NCBI RefSeq assembly: GCF_943193005.1
Contig: NZ_CALPCH010000009.1
Location: 44,570 to 108,569, forward strand
DNA from: Pumilibacter intestinalis
GTDB taxonomy: Bacteria > Bacillota > Clostridia > Christensenellales > Pumilibacteraceae
Length of the DNA: 64,000 bases
Direction: 5' to 3'
The notes below the pieces were generated by a model. It saw nothing but the letters and a program-made list of their open reading frames with translations. It was not told where the DNA came from and did not search any database. A program made the translations under genes and the position numbers. Below, in pieces: positions 51,346 to 59,117 of this stretch; the stretch's first letter is position 1, and the number at the start of each line of letters is the position of its first letter.

Positions 51346-51603
51346 GGTTAACCTCTTTTAGACGGCGCGATACTCTCGCTTAGTTTGCTCACGAGTTTGT
51401 TTATGCTCCGAAATTACAGCGAAATGTGGCTGTTTAACCTCGGCGGCTCGGTGCTGTACGTAGTTATGTGGACTGTGCAATACGTAACGAGCGGCGCGGG
51501 ACTCGCCTTTGCGGTTGTGCAAGCGATAGTATCGGTAATAAACGTGAAAGGCGTTGTAGATTGGAAAAGGAGAGCGGGGCGGAACAAAGAAAATAAAGAG
51601 TAA
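51346..51603 (+). pseudogene. 3' remnant of a PnuC-like transporter gene
   Basis: The open stretch begins after a stop codon near 51344 and has no ribosome binding site. It reads LSLLTSLFMLRNYSEMWLF, then GSVLYVVMWTVQYVTSG and INVKGVVDWKRR: two or three membrane helices that match the C-terminal third of PnuC, the nicotinamide riboside channel (about 220 residues when whole). The first five helices are missing. ATG 51403 or earlier could start translation, but the protein would be non-functional. Confidence 0.6.
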
Positions 51604-51613
51604 AAAAATTACG

Positions 51614-51652
51614 CATACCCCCGCAAAATCAGGTGCATTTTGCGGGGGTATG
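51614..51652. repeat. Perfect 16-bp hairpin before the corA leader
   Basis: CATACCCCCGCAAAAT (51614-51629) and ATTTTGCGGGGGTATG (51637-51652) with a 7-base loop. No T run follows; the -10 of the corA promoter comes 4 bases later, so it may double as an operator. Confidence 0.6.
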
Positions 51653-51661
51653 TGATATAAT
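51653..51661 (+). promoter_or_regulatory. Extended -10 promoter TGATATAAT for the corA leader
   Basis: TGA-TATAAT fits the extended -10 (TGnTATAAT). No good -35 is seen because the hairpin occupies that place. Start expected near 51668. Confidence 0.5.
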
Positions 51662-51690
51662 GGTAATATAAAAAATTCGGGAGGTAAAAA

Positions 51691-51753
51691 ATGGACGATT
51701 ATCCAAGTAAACGAAACGATTGTTTGTTTGCGCCTCCTTTTATTGCGGGTTGA
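51691..51753 (+). CDS. 20-residue leader peptide upstream of corA
   Basis: GGGAGG at 51679-51684 is a strong ribosome binding site for ATG 51691. The peptide MDDYPSKRNDCLFAPPFIAG starts with Asp-Asp-Tyr-Pro and carries a Pro-Pro pair at 15-16. Its codons 7-15 overlap the left arm of an inverted repeat whose right arm lies 43 bases after. Acidic and proline-rich nascent chains destabilise ribosomes at low magnesium in the E. coli mgtL leader. A magnesium-sensing leader is therefore a reasonable hypothesis upstream of a CorA gene. Confidence 0.55.
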   Translation: MDDYPSKRNDCLFAPPFIAG

Positions 51754-51817
51754 GTTTTTCCGTGCCTTTTGTCGGCGGCGCAAACGATTGTTTCGTTTGA
51801 GTCGTTTTTATTTTTTC
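51709..51817 (+). promoter_or_regulatory. Long inverted repeat and U-run between leader peptide and corA
   Basis: AAACGAAAC (51709-51717) and GTTTGCGCC (51726-51734) are matched exactly by GGCGCAAAC (51777-51785) and GTTTCGTTT (51790-51798), giving two 9-bp helices split by an internal loop. A T-rich run (51804-51816) follows, so the structure can act as a transcription terminator. The direct repeat ACGATTGTTT occurs in both arms, which would also permit other pairings. Confidence 0.55.
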
Positions 51818-51836
51818 AGACGGGAGGTAACGAAAA

Positions 51837-52775
51837 ATGCTCAACATTTACGCAATGCAGTCGCAAAGCCGCGAACTGCGCAAAATCGACGAAATAACGC
51901 CCGGCGCGTGGCTTAATCTCGAAAATCCGTCCGATAAGGAGCTTGAAGAGGTTGCCGAAAAAACGGGCGTGGGCGAAGATATGCTAAAAGCCGCGCTCGA
52001 CGAAGAGGAACGCGCGCGCATAGAAACCGACGACGGAAACACACTCATAATAGTGGATATACCCGTTATAGACGACAGCGCGGAATGGTACGTGTATTCC
52101 ACTTTGCCGCTGGGCATCATCACGGCGGGCGACTATTTTATAACGGTGTGTTTGCGCGAAACGGCGGTGCTCGGCGATTTCATAAAGGGCAGGGTGCGCA
52201 ATTTCGACGCCAACAAGCGCACGAGATTTATTTATCAGATACTTTACCTAAACGCGATAAAGTTTTTGCACTGCCTTAAGCAGATAGACAAAACGAGCAT
52301 GCGGGTGCAACAAACTCTGCACCGCTCCATGAAAAACAAAGAGCTTATTCAGCTGCTCGACCTCGAGAAAGCTCTCGTTTATTTTTCCACGTCGCTCAAT
52401 TCGAACCAAATAGTGATAGACAGGCTTCGCGCCATGAGCACAATCAAGCACTACGAGGACGACGACGAAATTCTCGACGACGTAATAGTGGAAAACAAGC
52501 AGGCTATAGAAATGGCTACCATTTACCGCGATATCATGTCGGGCACTATGGACGCGTTTGCGAGCGTGATAAGCAACAACCAAAACACGGTAATGAAATT
52601 TTTGGCGGCTATCACCATAATTCTCACCATTCCCACCATTATAGCATCCATTTGGGGCATGAACGTGGGCGTGCCGTTTGCGGGCACGGTTTGGGGCTTT
52701 TGGGCTGTGATAGGCATTATAGTCGCCGTAACCGTGCCCGTGCTCATCATAATGATTAAAAAGCGAATGTTTTAG
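51837..52775 (+). CDS. corA: CorA-family magnesium/divalent metal channel
   Basis: GGGAGG precedes ATG 51837. The 312-residue protein has the soluble funnel domain (about 1-245), with an acidic ALDEEERARIETDD segment. Two membrane helices close to the C-terminus follow, with the signature GMN (WGMNVGVPF) after the first near residue 280. CorA proteins are pentameric channels for Mg2+, and some carry other divalent ions. The gene is preceded by a leader peptide and inverted repeat that could adjust its expression; mnmA follows 17 bases later. Confidence 0.92.
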   Translation: MLNIYAMQSQSRELRKIDEITPGAWLNLENPSDKELEEVAEKTGVGEDMLKAALDEEERARIETDDGNTLIIVDIPVIDDSAEWYVYSTLPLGIITAGDYFITVCLRETAVLGDFIKGRVRNFDANKRTRFIYQILYLNAIKFLHCLKQIDKTSMRVQQTLHRSMKNKELIQLLDLEKALVYFSTSLNSNQIVIDRLRAMSTIKHYEDDDEILDDVIVENKQAIEMATIYRDIMSGTMDAFASVISNNQNTVMKFLAAITIILTIPTIIASIWGMNVGVPFAGTVWGFWAVIGIIVAVTVPVLIIMIKKRMF

Positions 52776-52792
52776 CCGCGGGATTTTTATAT

Positions 52793-53887
52793 ATGAAAAA
52801 AGCTGATACCGTTGTGGTGGGAGTGTCGGGCGGAGTGGACTCGTCGGTTGCGGCGTATCTTCTGCGCGAACAGGGCTACAACGTGATAGGACTGTTTATG
52901 AATAATTGGGAAGAAGAGGACGAGGGCGACTCGGCTTGTTCGTCGGCTTCCGATTGGCAAGACGCCCGCGCGGTTTGCGGAGGTCTTGGTATTCCCGTGT
53001 ATTCGGTTAATTTCGCCGCGGAGTACCGCGACCGCGTGTTTTCCTATTTTTTGAGCGAGTACAAAAAGGGGCGCACGCCCAATCCCGACGTGCTTTGCAA
53101 CCGCGAAATAAAGTTCGGACCGTTCGCCGAGTACGCTAAACGGCTGGGCGCGGACTACATAGCCACGGGGCACTACTGCAACGTGCGGCACGCCGACGGC
53201 GGCGCAAGGCTTACGGAGGCGGCGGACGCAAACAAAGACCAAACGTATTTTCTCAATCAGGTAAGTTCGGCGCAACTCGGTAACGTGATTTTTCCGCTTG
53301 CCGAAATGCAAAAGAGCGAGGTTAGGGCAATCGCCGAACGCGAAAACCTCGTTACCGCCGAAAAGAAAGACAGCACGGGAATATGCTTTATAGGCGAACG
53401 AAATTTCAAACGCTTTTTGAGCAAGTTTTTGCCCGCCATGCCGGGTAATATAGTAGACGTGAGCGGCAAGGTTATCGGCAGGCACGACGGGCTCATGTAT
53501 TACACGCTCGGTCAGCGCAGAGGACTGGGCATAGGCGGCATAAAGGGCGAAGAGCAAAACCGCTGGTTCGTGGTGCGCAAAGACCTCGAGAAAAACGAGC
53601 TAATTGTTAAGTGCGGCGAGGGCGAGGAGCTTATGTCGTATGCGCTCGACACCGACGGCTTCAATATTATAGGCTCGCGCCCGCAAGGCAAGAGCATAAG
53701 GTGCAAAGTGAAAACGCGCTATCGCCAACCCGCGCAAGAAGCAACGCTCGAGTTTACAGGCTCGGGAGCGCACATAGAGTTCGATTTGCCGCAACGCGCC
53801 GTTACTCCCGGTCAGTACGCCGTGGCATACGTAGCCGAGGAGGGGTATCCCCGCCTTCGCTGTATCGGCGGCGGCGCGATTTTGTAG
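52793..53887 (+). CDS. mnmA: tRNA 2-thiouridine(34) synthase
   Basis: The 364-residue protein carries the PP-loop GVSGGVDSSVAAYLL at the start, which activates the uridine with ATP. The two catalytic cysteines are in NPDVLCNREIKF and DSTGICFIGERNF, followed by the C-terminal beta barrel ending RCIGGGAIL. It puts sulfur on wobble uridine 34 of Lys, Glu and Gln tRNAs. It probably shares the corA transcript. The start lacks a strong ribosome binding site (GCGGGAT). Confidence 0.95.
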   Translation: MKKADTVVVGVSGGVDSSVAAYLLREQGYNVIGLFMNNWEEEDEGDSACSSASDWQDARAVCGGLGIPVYSVNFAAEYRDRVFSYFLSEYKKGRTPNPDVLCNREIKFGPFAEYAKRLGADYIATGHYCNVRHADGGARLTEAADANKDQTYFLNQVSSAQLGNVIFPLAEMQKSEVRAIAERENLVTAEKKDSTGICFIGERNFKRFLSKFLPAMPGNIVDVSGKVIGRHDGLMYYTLGQRRGLGIGGIKGEEQNRWFVVRKDLEKNELIVKCGEGEELMSYALDTDGFNIIGSRPQGKSIRCKVKTRYRQPAQEATLEFTGSGAHIEFDLPQRAVTPGQYAVAYVAEEGYPRLRCIGGGAIL

Positions 53888-53898
53888 TAAATTAAGTC

Positions 53899-54038
53899 GT
53901 CATTGCGAGCGGTTTTGGGTTTCCTGTCATTGCGAGCGAGCAACGCGAGCGCGGCAATCTCAAACATGGAGCAGATAAAGTATCTGCTCCTTTCTCATGC
54001 AGGGGATTGCCACGGGCACAAGTGCCCTCGCAATGACG
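53899..54038. repeat. CATTGCGAG-type composite repeat with central hairpin
   Basis: Two direct halves (53899, 53928), a central perfect hairpin GGAGCAGATA-AAG-TATCTGCTCC (about 53971-53993), and an inverted half ending CTCGCAATGAC (54038). The whole forms a head-to-head palindrome and may end both the mnmA and the convergent DnaJ-like transcripts. Confidence 0.8.
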
Positions 54039-54093
54039 GGTAAAAATCATGTTATTGCGATGGTTTTTGCACCCATGCCATCATGGTTTGCGG

Positions 54094-55575
54094 TTATGAT
54101 TTTCTAAAGCCCAAATTGTCGGCTTGGCGCAAAAAGCCCAAACCTATGCCGCGATTTTTGGTAACGCCGTGTCCCATAAGATAGCACGCACCCAAATTGT
54201 AAATGGCGGCGGGGTGCTTCTGCGCAACTGCCTCGCGAAACCAGTATACGGCTTGCACGTAATCGCGCTGTACGGTTTCGCCCTTGTAGTAAATTTCTCC
54301 GAGCGCGTTTTGCGCCTCGGCGTCGCCCGAGAGAGCAAGGGCGGAAAGTTCGTCGAAATGAACCCAAAACGCTCGCGTTGCGAGTTTGCCGCGGTATTCG
54401 TCTTGAGCCGCGGCGTTTTCTCGTATGAGCTTGCGTTCCGTCTCAATTCTTTGAGTCGAAATTCCTATGGAGCGGTTGTATTCTTCGCGCTTTTTGGAGT
54501 CCGACAAAGCGGCGAAAGCGGTTTTCAATTTTAGGAGCTTTGCGGCGTTTTCGGGGTCGGACTTGTCCGAATACAGTTTATACAGCTTTTCGTATGCCTT
54601 ATTTATCTCTTCGCTTGTAGCCCATATCAAAAGCCCGAGCGTGCCGTAGTGGGTGGGCTTTGCCAAAAGCGCGTCGGCTTTTTGCTTGTTCGCCCAGTCG
54701 CGGGCTTTGCGCTCCGCCGCCGTTATGTATTTGTCGGCTTCGGCTATTTGCTGTTTTGCCCGCACTTTGGCTTTCCAGTCGTCTATTTCGCGCTTTAGCG
54801 AGTCGAGTTTTTCGTTTACCGCCGTTAGCTCCTCTTTCATGCGCTTTTGCCTGTCGAGCTGAGCGGAGGGGTTGTTGTTCACGTTTATTTGGCTTACCGA
54901 AAGCCGCTCTATCTCTTTCTTGAGTTCGATTGCGCGGGAAGCCGAGCTTTTGAGATTGTCGGCGAACATGCCCGTTATCTGATTTTCGCCCGTGGCTTTT
55001 CTGAACCAGCCGAGTTGCTCCTCGAGTTCGCGTATTCTCGCGGCGGATTTGGTGAGTTCACGGTCGCGCTCGAAAAGTTCTTCCTCGAGTTCGCTGCGGT
55101 CGCGTGCGTATTCTTTTGCCTTGAGTTTGTTGCGGGCGGCTTCCTGCCCGTATACCTGCTTGGATATCGCCTTGCCGTCGGCTTTGCCCTTTTCGTAACC
55201 TTCCGAAAAAGCGCGCTCGCGCACTCCGAGCAGTTGCGCCTGCACCTGCGCTTTTATCTGCGCCTGTATCTGTGCTTGCATTTGCATCTGCGCCATTGTC
55301 TGCGCCGCCTGTTGCGCTCCTCCCGCCGCGCTCTGTGCGCGAGCCGCGTTTGCCCGAGCGTGCGCCGCGCGAAGCTCGGAGTCGTATGCCTTGCGTTTTT
55401 CGGGGTCGGATAGAACGGCGTTCGCCTCGTTTATATCTGCGAATTTTTTGGCGGATTCGGCGTTACCCGGGTTAACGTCGGGATGATAGCGTTTGGCAAG
55501 CGTTCTGTAGTTGCGCTTTACGTCCTCGTCGGTAGCCGTGCCGCTAAGTCCGAGTATGGCATAGTAATTTTTCAT
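54094..55575 (-). CDS. J-domain protein with a second degenerate J domain and Sel1 repeats
   Basis: GAGGTG precedes the ATG. In the 493-residue protein, residues 1-65 are a canonical J domain with HPD at 31-33 (KRYHPDVNP). A low-complexity Ala/Gln/Met stretch (about 80-115), a basic [12 protein letters not shown] segment, and coiled coil from about 145 to 300 follow. A second J-like domain (about 318-380; [20 protein letters not shown]) lacks HPD, having YSDKSD there. Two Sel1 repeats ([28 protein letters not shown]) end the protein. J domains stimulate Hsp70 (DnaK); Sel1 repeats bind partners. The architecture suggests an adaptor that brings a client to DnaK. No signal peptide or membrane segment is present. 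Confidence 0.8.
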   Translation of the reverse strand: MKNYYAILGLSGTATDEDVKRNYRTLAKRYHPDVNPGNAESAKKFADINEANAVLSDPEKRKAYDSELRAAHARANAARAQSAAGGAQQAAQTMAQMQMQAQIQAQIKAQVQAQLLGVRERAFSEGYEKGKADGKAISKQVYGQEAARNKLKAKEYARDRSELEEELFERDRELTKSAARIRELEEQLGWFRKATGENQITGMFADNLKSSASRAIELKKEIERLSVSQINVNNNPSAQLDRQKRMKEELTAVNEKLDSLKREIDDWKAKVRAKQQIAEADKYITAAERKARDWANKQKADALLAKPTHYGTLGLLIWATSEEINKAYEKLYKLYSDKSDPENAAKLLKLKTAFAALSDSKKREEYNRSIGISTQRIETERKLIRENAAAQDEYRGKLATRAFWVHFDELSALALSGDAEAQNALGEIYYKGETVQRDYVQAVYWFREAVAQKHPAAIYNLGACYLMGHGVTKNRGIGLGFLRQADNLGFRKS

Positions 55576-55599
55576 CTTTTCACCTCGTTTACACGAATA

Positions 55600-55628
55600 A
55601 TTATATTATGAGCGCGAAATTAAGTCAA
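55600..55628 (-). promoter_or_regulatory. Promoter of the J-domain gene, TTGACT-17-TATAAT
   Basis: On the minus strand TTGACT is at 55628-55623 and TATAAT at 55605-55600. Confidence 0.7.
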
Positions 55629-55664
55629 GCGTATGCACGGCTTGGGAAAATCGTTAAAATACTC

Positions 55665-55693
55665 TTGCAAAAAAACAGAGCCTGTGTTATACT
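55665..55693 (+). promoter_or_regulatory. Promoter of the phosphorelay operon, TTGCAA-17-TATACT
   Basis: TTGCAA at 55665-55670 and TATACT at 55688-55693. The predicted 5' leader, about 335 bases, consists almost only of repeat elements. Confidence 0.55.
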
Positions 55694-55707
55694 GAACGTG
55701 TGTATAT

Positions 55708-55999
55708 GTCATTGCGAGGAGGGCGTAGCCCGACGTGGCAATCTCAGCCGAGAGGACGGTACGGTGACTGTACGTGTACCATGCGGGAGATTGCCGCGCT
55801 CGCGTTGCTCGCTCGCAATGACAATATGCATCCCCGTCATTGCGAGGAGGGCGTAGCCCGACGTGGCAATCTCAGCCGAGAGGACGGTACAGTGGCTGTA
55901 CGTGTATCATGCGGGAGATTGGGCTGCTCGCGTTGCTCGCTCGCAATGACGGGAAACCCGACAGGAGATTGCCGCGGGTGCAAGCACCCTCGCAATGAC
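55708..55999. repeat. Tandem 115-bp CATTGCGAG-type palindromes in the kinase leader
   Basis: Two near-identical 115-base palindromic units at 55708-55822 and 55836-55950 (differing at about eight bases, some compensating), with period 128, then a third inverted half (55964-55999). Each unit runs GTCATTGCGAGGAGGGC...GCAATCTCAGCC...GGGAGATTG...GCTCGCAATGAC. The gap from 55576 to 56036 holds nothing else but the two divergent promoters. Confidence 0.85.
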
Positions 56000-56036
56000 G
56001 CGAAAACCCCAAAACAGTAGAGGAATTTTTTCAACA

Positions 56037-59000
56037 ATGCTTAAAAGAAGATGGCGCGATATAGTAGTAATTGCAGTCAGTACGGTTGCGGTTGTGCTCA
56101 CTTTGATAGTGTATTCGTTTTTTACGGGCACGTACATTTTCGAGGAAAACTCCGACCACCTTTTGGAAATATACGGGCAGGTAAATCAGCGTTTTTCTCA
56201 AAAGGTGGAAAGCTACCGCGGACTGATGAAAAGCTGGACGAAATACATAGAAAATTCCATGAATATTATTACCGACGAGAATTCCACGCCCGAAGAAATA
56301 AGCAAACGCGAAAAAGAATTCTTGGAATTTATGTTGGCTCAGCAAGAGTATTGGAGTTTCAATAACTTTTATTTTATAAGCGATAAGGGCAACGAAAACG
56401 GGCTTGCGGATAAAGGATTCGAAAATTCGGTTTCTTGCTACTCGCTGTTTGATAAAAACGGCGATAACTACGGCGCCAACGTTACGCTTAAATTCCGCAG
56501 GTCGCTCGGCGAGCTTATAAAAGAGGATAAGGGCGGCGTTGTTGGCGTGCGCGAAAACGGCGGGGAACAGTTCATGCTGTTTGCGGTGAGAGCGGACGGA
56601 GAAACCACAGGCGACCCGAAAACGTACCATTATAAGGGCAATTACGGCGAGTTCGATTATTTTGCGATAGGCATAAGTTTCACAGCCGAAGCCATGATGA
56701 ACGTGCTCGAAATAGAAACTTTCGGCGACGAAGGCATATGTTTCGTTGCGCTCAAAGACGGCAACGTGTTGTTGCAGACCAGTTCCAACCACGCCGCAAG
56801 AAACAATTTGTCCGAATTTTTGAATAGCGAAAACGCTAAGGTTTCTCATAAATCCATAGACGCTATCGTTAAGGAATGGGAAGACGAAAAGGCGGGGACC
56901 GCTCTCGTATATCTTAAGGACAGCGACGAAGAGTATTATCTCACCTATCAGCCCGTGGGATTTGCGGAGTGGATGTTTTTGGGCTTTGTGCCGAGCGCGG
57001 CGGTAGACAGCGGCATGAGCAGGTTCAGGCTGCTTACCATGCTGGTTATGGGGGCGGTGTTTGCCGCAATCGCCGCGGTGGTTGCGGTAATGCTCATCGT
57101 GAGCAGTAAGCGAAAGGTAAAGGAGCGCGAGCTCGAAATCAAATCGCGCGAAAACCTGCTCGACTTGCTCACCGTTAACACGAACGATATATTCATACTG
57201 TTCTCGCCCGAAAGTTTCGTGGCGGAATACGTGAGCGCGAACATATACAATGTGCTCGGCTTAGACGCCGACGAGGTGAGGGCGGACGTGCGCAACGTGT
57301 TGAAAGCGGCGGTTGAAACGCACGCGCCGTTTATCACCGCGGGGCTTAAAGCTCTGCCCGTGGGCAAAACGTGGGACACCGATATTCAAATGAAACACAT
57401 GGGCGGCGACGAAACTTACTGGTTCCAACTCACGCTTTACCATTCGGTGCGCAACGGCAAAGACAGTTGCGTAATGATGTTCTCCGACCGCACCAAAGAG
57501 CGCAAACTCAACGAGAACTTAAAAGACGCGCTCGAGGTTGCAAAATCGGCAAACGAGGCAAAGAGCAATTTCCTTTCCAACATGAGCCACGATATACGCA
57601 CGCCCATGAACGCCATACTCGGATTTGCCACGCTCATAGCCAAAGACTCCGACAAGCCCGACAAAGTGCGCGAATACATAAGAAAGATATCGTTCTCGGG
57701 TCAGCACCTGCTAAGCCTTATAAACGATATACTCGATATGAGCAAGATAGAGAGCGGCAAAACCACGCTCAACATAGAGGAATTCTCCTTCCCCGAATTT
57801 TTGGAAGAACTGTATTCCATAATAGTGCCGCAGTCCAACGCCAAAAAACACTCCTTCGACGTGTACACCAAAGGGCATTTGCCCGAGCGCGTATTCGGCG
57901 ACAGAATGCGACTCAATCAAATACTTTTGAACCTACTTTCAAACGCGGTGAAATACACGCCCGAGGGCGGGCACATAGAACTCACCGTGGAAGCTCTCGA
58001 GAAAACGGCGCACAATCACACACACCTGCGCATATCCGTTAAAGACAACGGCATCGGCATGAGCGAACAGTTCGTGAAAGAAATTTTCGACCCGTTCGCG
58101 CGAGAGATAAACGTGCACACAAAGGGCATACAGGGCACCGGTCTCGGCATGGCTATAGCCAAAAACATGGTGGGTCTTATGGGCGGCATGCTGTCGGTGG
58201 AGAGCGAGCTCGGCAAAGGCAGCGTGTTCACTGTGGAAATGGAACTCGCCATAGCCGCCAAGCACGACGAGGACGACAAAGAGTTTTGGAAGCATCACAA
58301 CGTGACGCGCATACTCGTTGTGGACGACGAAGAGGATATCTGCGTGGGCGTGCGCGAGCTTATGGCGGACACGGGCGTAGACGTTCATTACGCGCTCAGC
58401 GGCAAGAAAGCGGTGGAAATGGTATCCGACGCATTCGACTCCGACGAAGCGTACTGCATTGTGCTTATAGACTGGAAGATGCCCGAAATGGACGGCATAG
58501 AAACGGCTAAACTCATTCGCAAAAAGGTGGGCGACGACGTGCCCATTATGGTGCTTACCTCGTATAGCTTCGACGAGATAGAAGACGAAGCGAAAGAGGC
58601 GGGCATAACGCTGTTCATGCCCAAGCCGTTCTTTGTGTCCAATTTCCGCAACGCCATAGAAAAACTGCGCGACGGCGACGAAAAAGAGCTTGCCGCAGTG
58701 CCCAGCAAAATAAGTCTTGCGGGTCTTAAAGTGCTCGCGGCGGAAGACAACGAGATTAACGCCGAGATACTCACCGACCTTCTCGATATAGAAGGGGTAA
58801 CATGCGAAATAGCGCAGAACGGACAGGAAGCCGTGGATAAATTCAACGCCTCCGAGCCGGGGCGGTACGATATGATATTTATGGACGTGCAAATGCCCGT
58901 AATGAACGGCTACGAAGCCACTCGCGCCATACGAGCTTCTAAGCACCCGAGCGCGAAGAGCATACCCATTATAGCCATGACCGCCAACGCGTTCGACGAC

Positions 59001-59117
59001 GACGTGCGCCAAGCTCTCGACTCGGGCATGAACGCGCACTTGGCAAAACCCATAGATATGGAAAAACTCAAAAAGATTATAGCCGAATTGCGTGAGGACA
59101 CCGATGCGAGGCAATAA
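56037..59117 (+). CDS. Hybrid sensor histidine kinase with two receiver domains
   Basis: ATG 56037 follows AGAGGAA; a frame to 55995 starts in repeat sequence. In the 1026-residue protein, membrane helix 1 (about 8-32), an extracellular sensing domain (about 33-325, Cache-like) and helix 2 (about 330-353) are followed by a PAS-like domain (about 365-490). HisKA has the phosphorylated histidine H518 in MSHDIRTPMNA, then HATPase (about 630-750; NQILLNLLSNAVKYT, GTGLGMAIAKN). REC1 carries D812 (LIDWKMPEMDG) and REC2 D950 (MDVQMPVMNG). It would pass phosphate by His-Asp relay to the HPt protein at 61173. The stop overlaps the next gene by 14 bases. Confidence 0.92.
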   Translation: MLKRRWRDIVVIAVSTVAVVLTLIVYSFFTGTYIFEENSDHLLEIYGQVNQRFSQKVESYRGLMKSWTKYIENSMNIITDENSTPEEISKREKEFLEFMLAQQEYWSFNNFYFISDKGNENGLADKGFENSVSCYSLFDKNGDNYGANVTLKFRRSLGELIKEDKGGVVGVRENGGEQFMLFAVRADGETTGDPKTYHYKGNYGEFDYFAIGISFTAEAMMNVLEIETFGDEGICFVALKDGNVLLQTSSNHAARNNLSEFLNSENAKVSHKSIDAIVKEWEDEKAGTALVYLKDSDEEYYLTYQPVGFAEWMFLGFVPSAAVDSGMSRFRLLTMLVMGAVFAAIAAVVAVMLIVSSKRKVKERELEIKSRENLLDLLTVNTNDIFILFSPESFVAEYVSANIYNVLGLDADEVRADVRNVLKAAVETHAPFITAGLKALPVGKTWDTDIQMKHMGGDETYWFQLTLYHSVRNGKDSCVMMFSDRTKERKLNENLKDALEVAKSANEAKSNFLSNMSHDIRTPMNAILGFATLIAKDSDKPDKVREYIRKISFSGQHLLSLINDILDMSKIESGKTTLNIEEFSFPEFLEELYSIIVPQSNAKKHSFDVYTKGHLPERVFGDRMRLNQILLNLLSNAVKYTPEGGHIELTVEALEKTAHNHTHLRISVKDNGIGMSEQFVKEIFDPFAREINVHTKGIQGTGLGMAIAKNMVGLMGGMLSVESELGKGSVFTVEMELAIAAKHDEDDKEFWKHHNVTRILVVDDEEDICVGVRELMADTGVDVHYALSGKKAVEMVSDAFDSDEAYCIVLIDWKMPEMDGIETAKLIRKKVGDDVPIMVLTSYSFDEIEDEAKEAGITLFMPKPFFVSNFRNAIEKLRDGDEKELAAVPSKISLAGLKVLAAEDNEINAEILTDLLDIEGVTCEIAQNGQEAVDKFNASEPGRYDMIFMDVQMPVMNGYEATRAIRASKHPSAKSIPIIAMTANAFDDDVRQALDSGMNAHLAKPIDMEKLKKIIAELREDTDARQ

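Noticed and set aside
55995..56036. Kinase start at ATG 55995
   Set aside because: That ATG is part of the CGCAATGAC repeat sequence and has no ribosome binding site; ATG 56037 follows AGAGGAA and leads directly into the first membrane helix.
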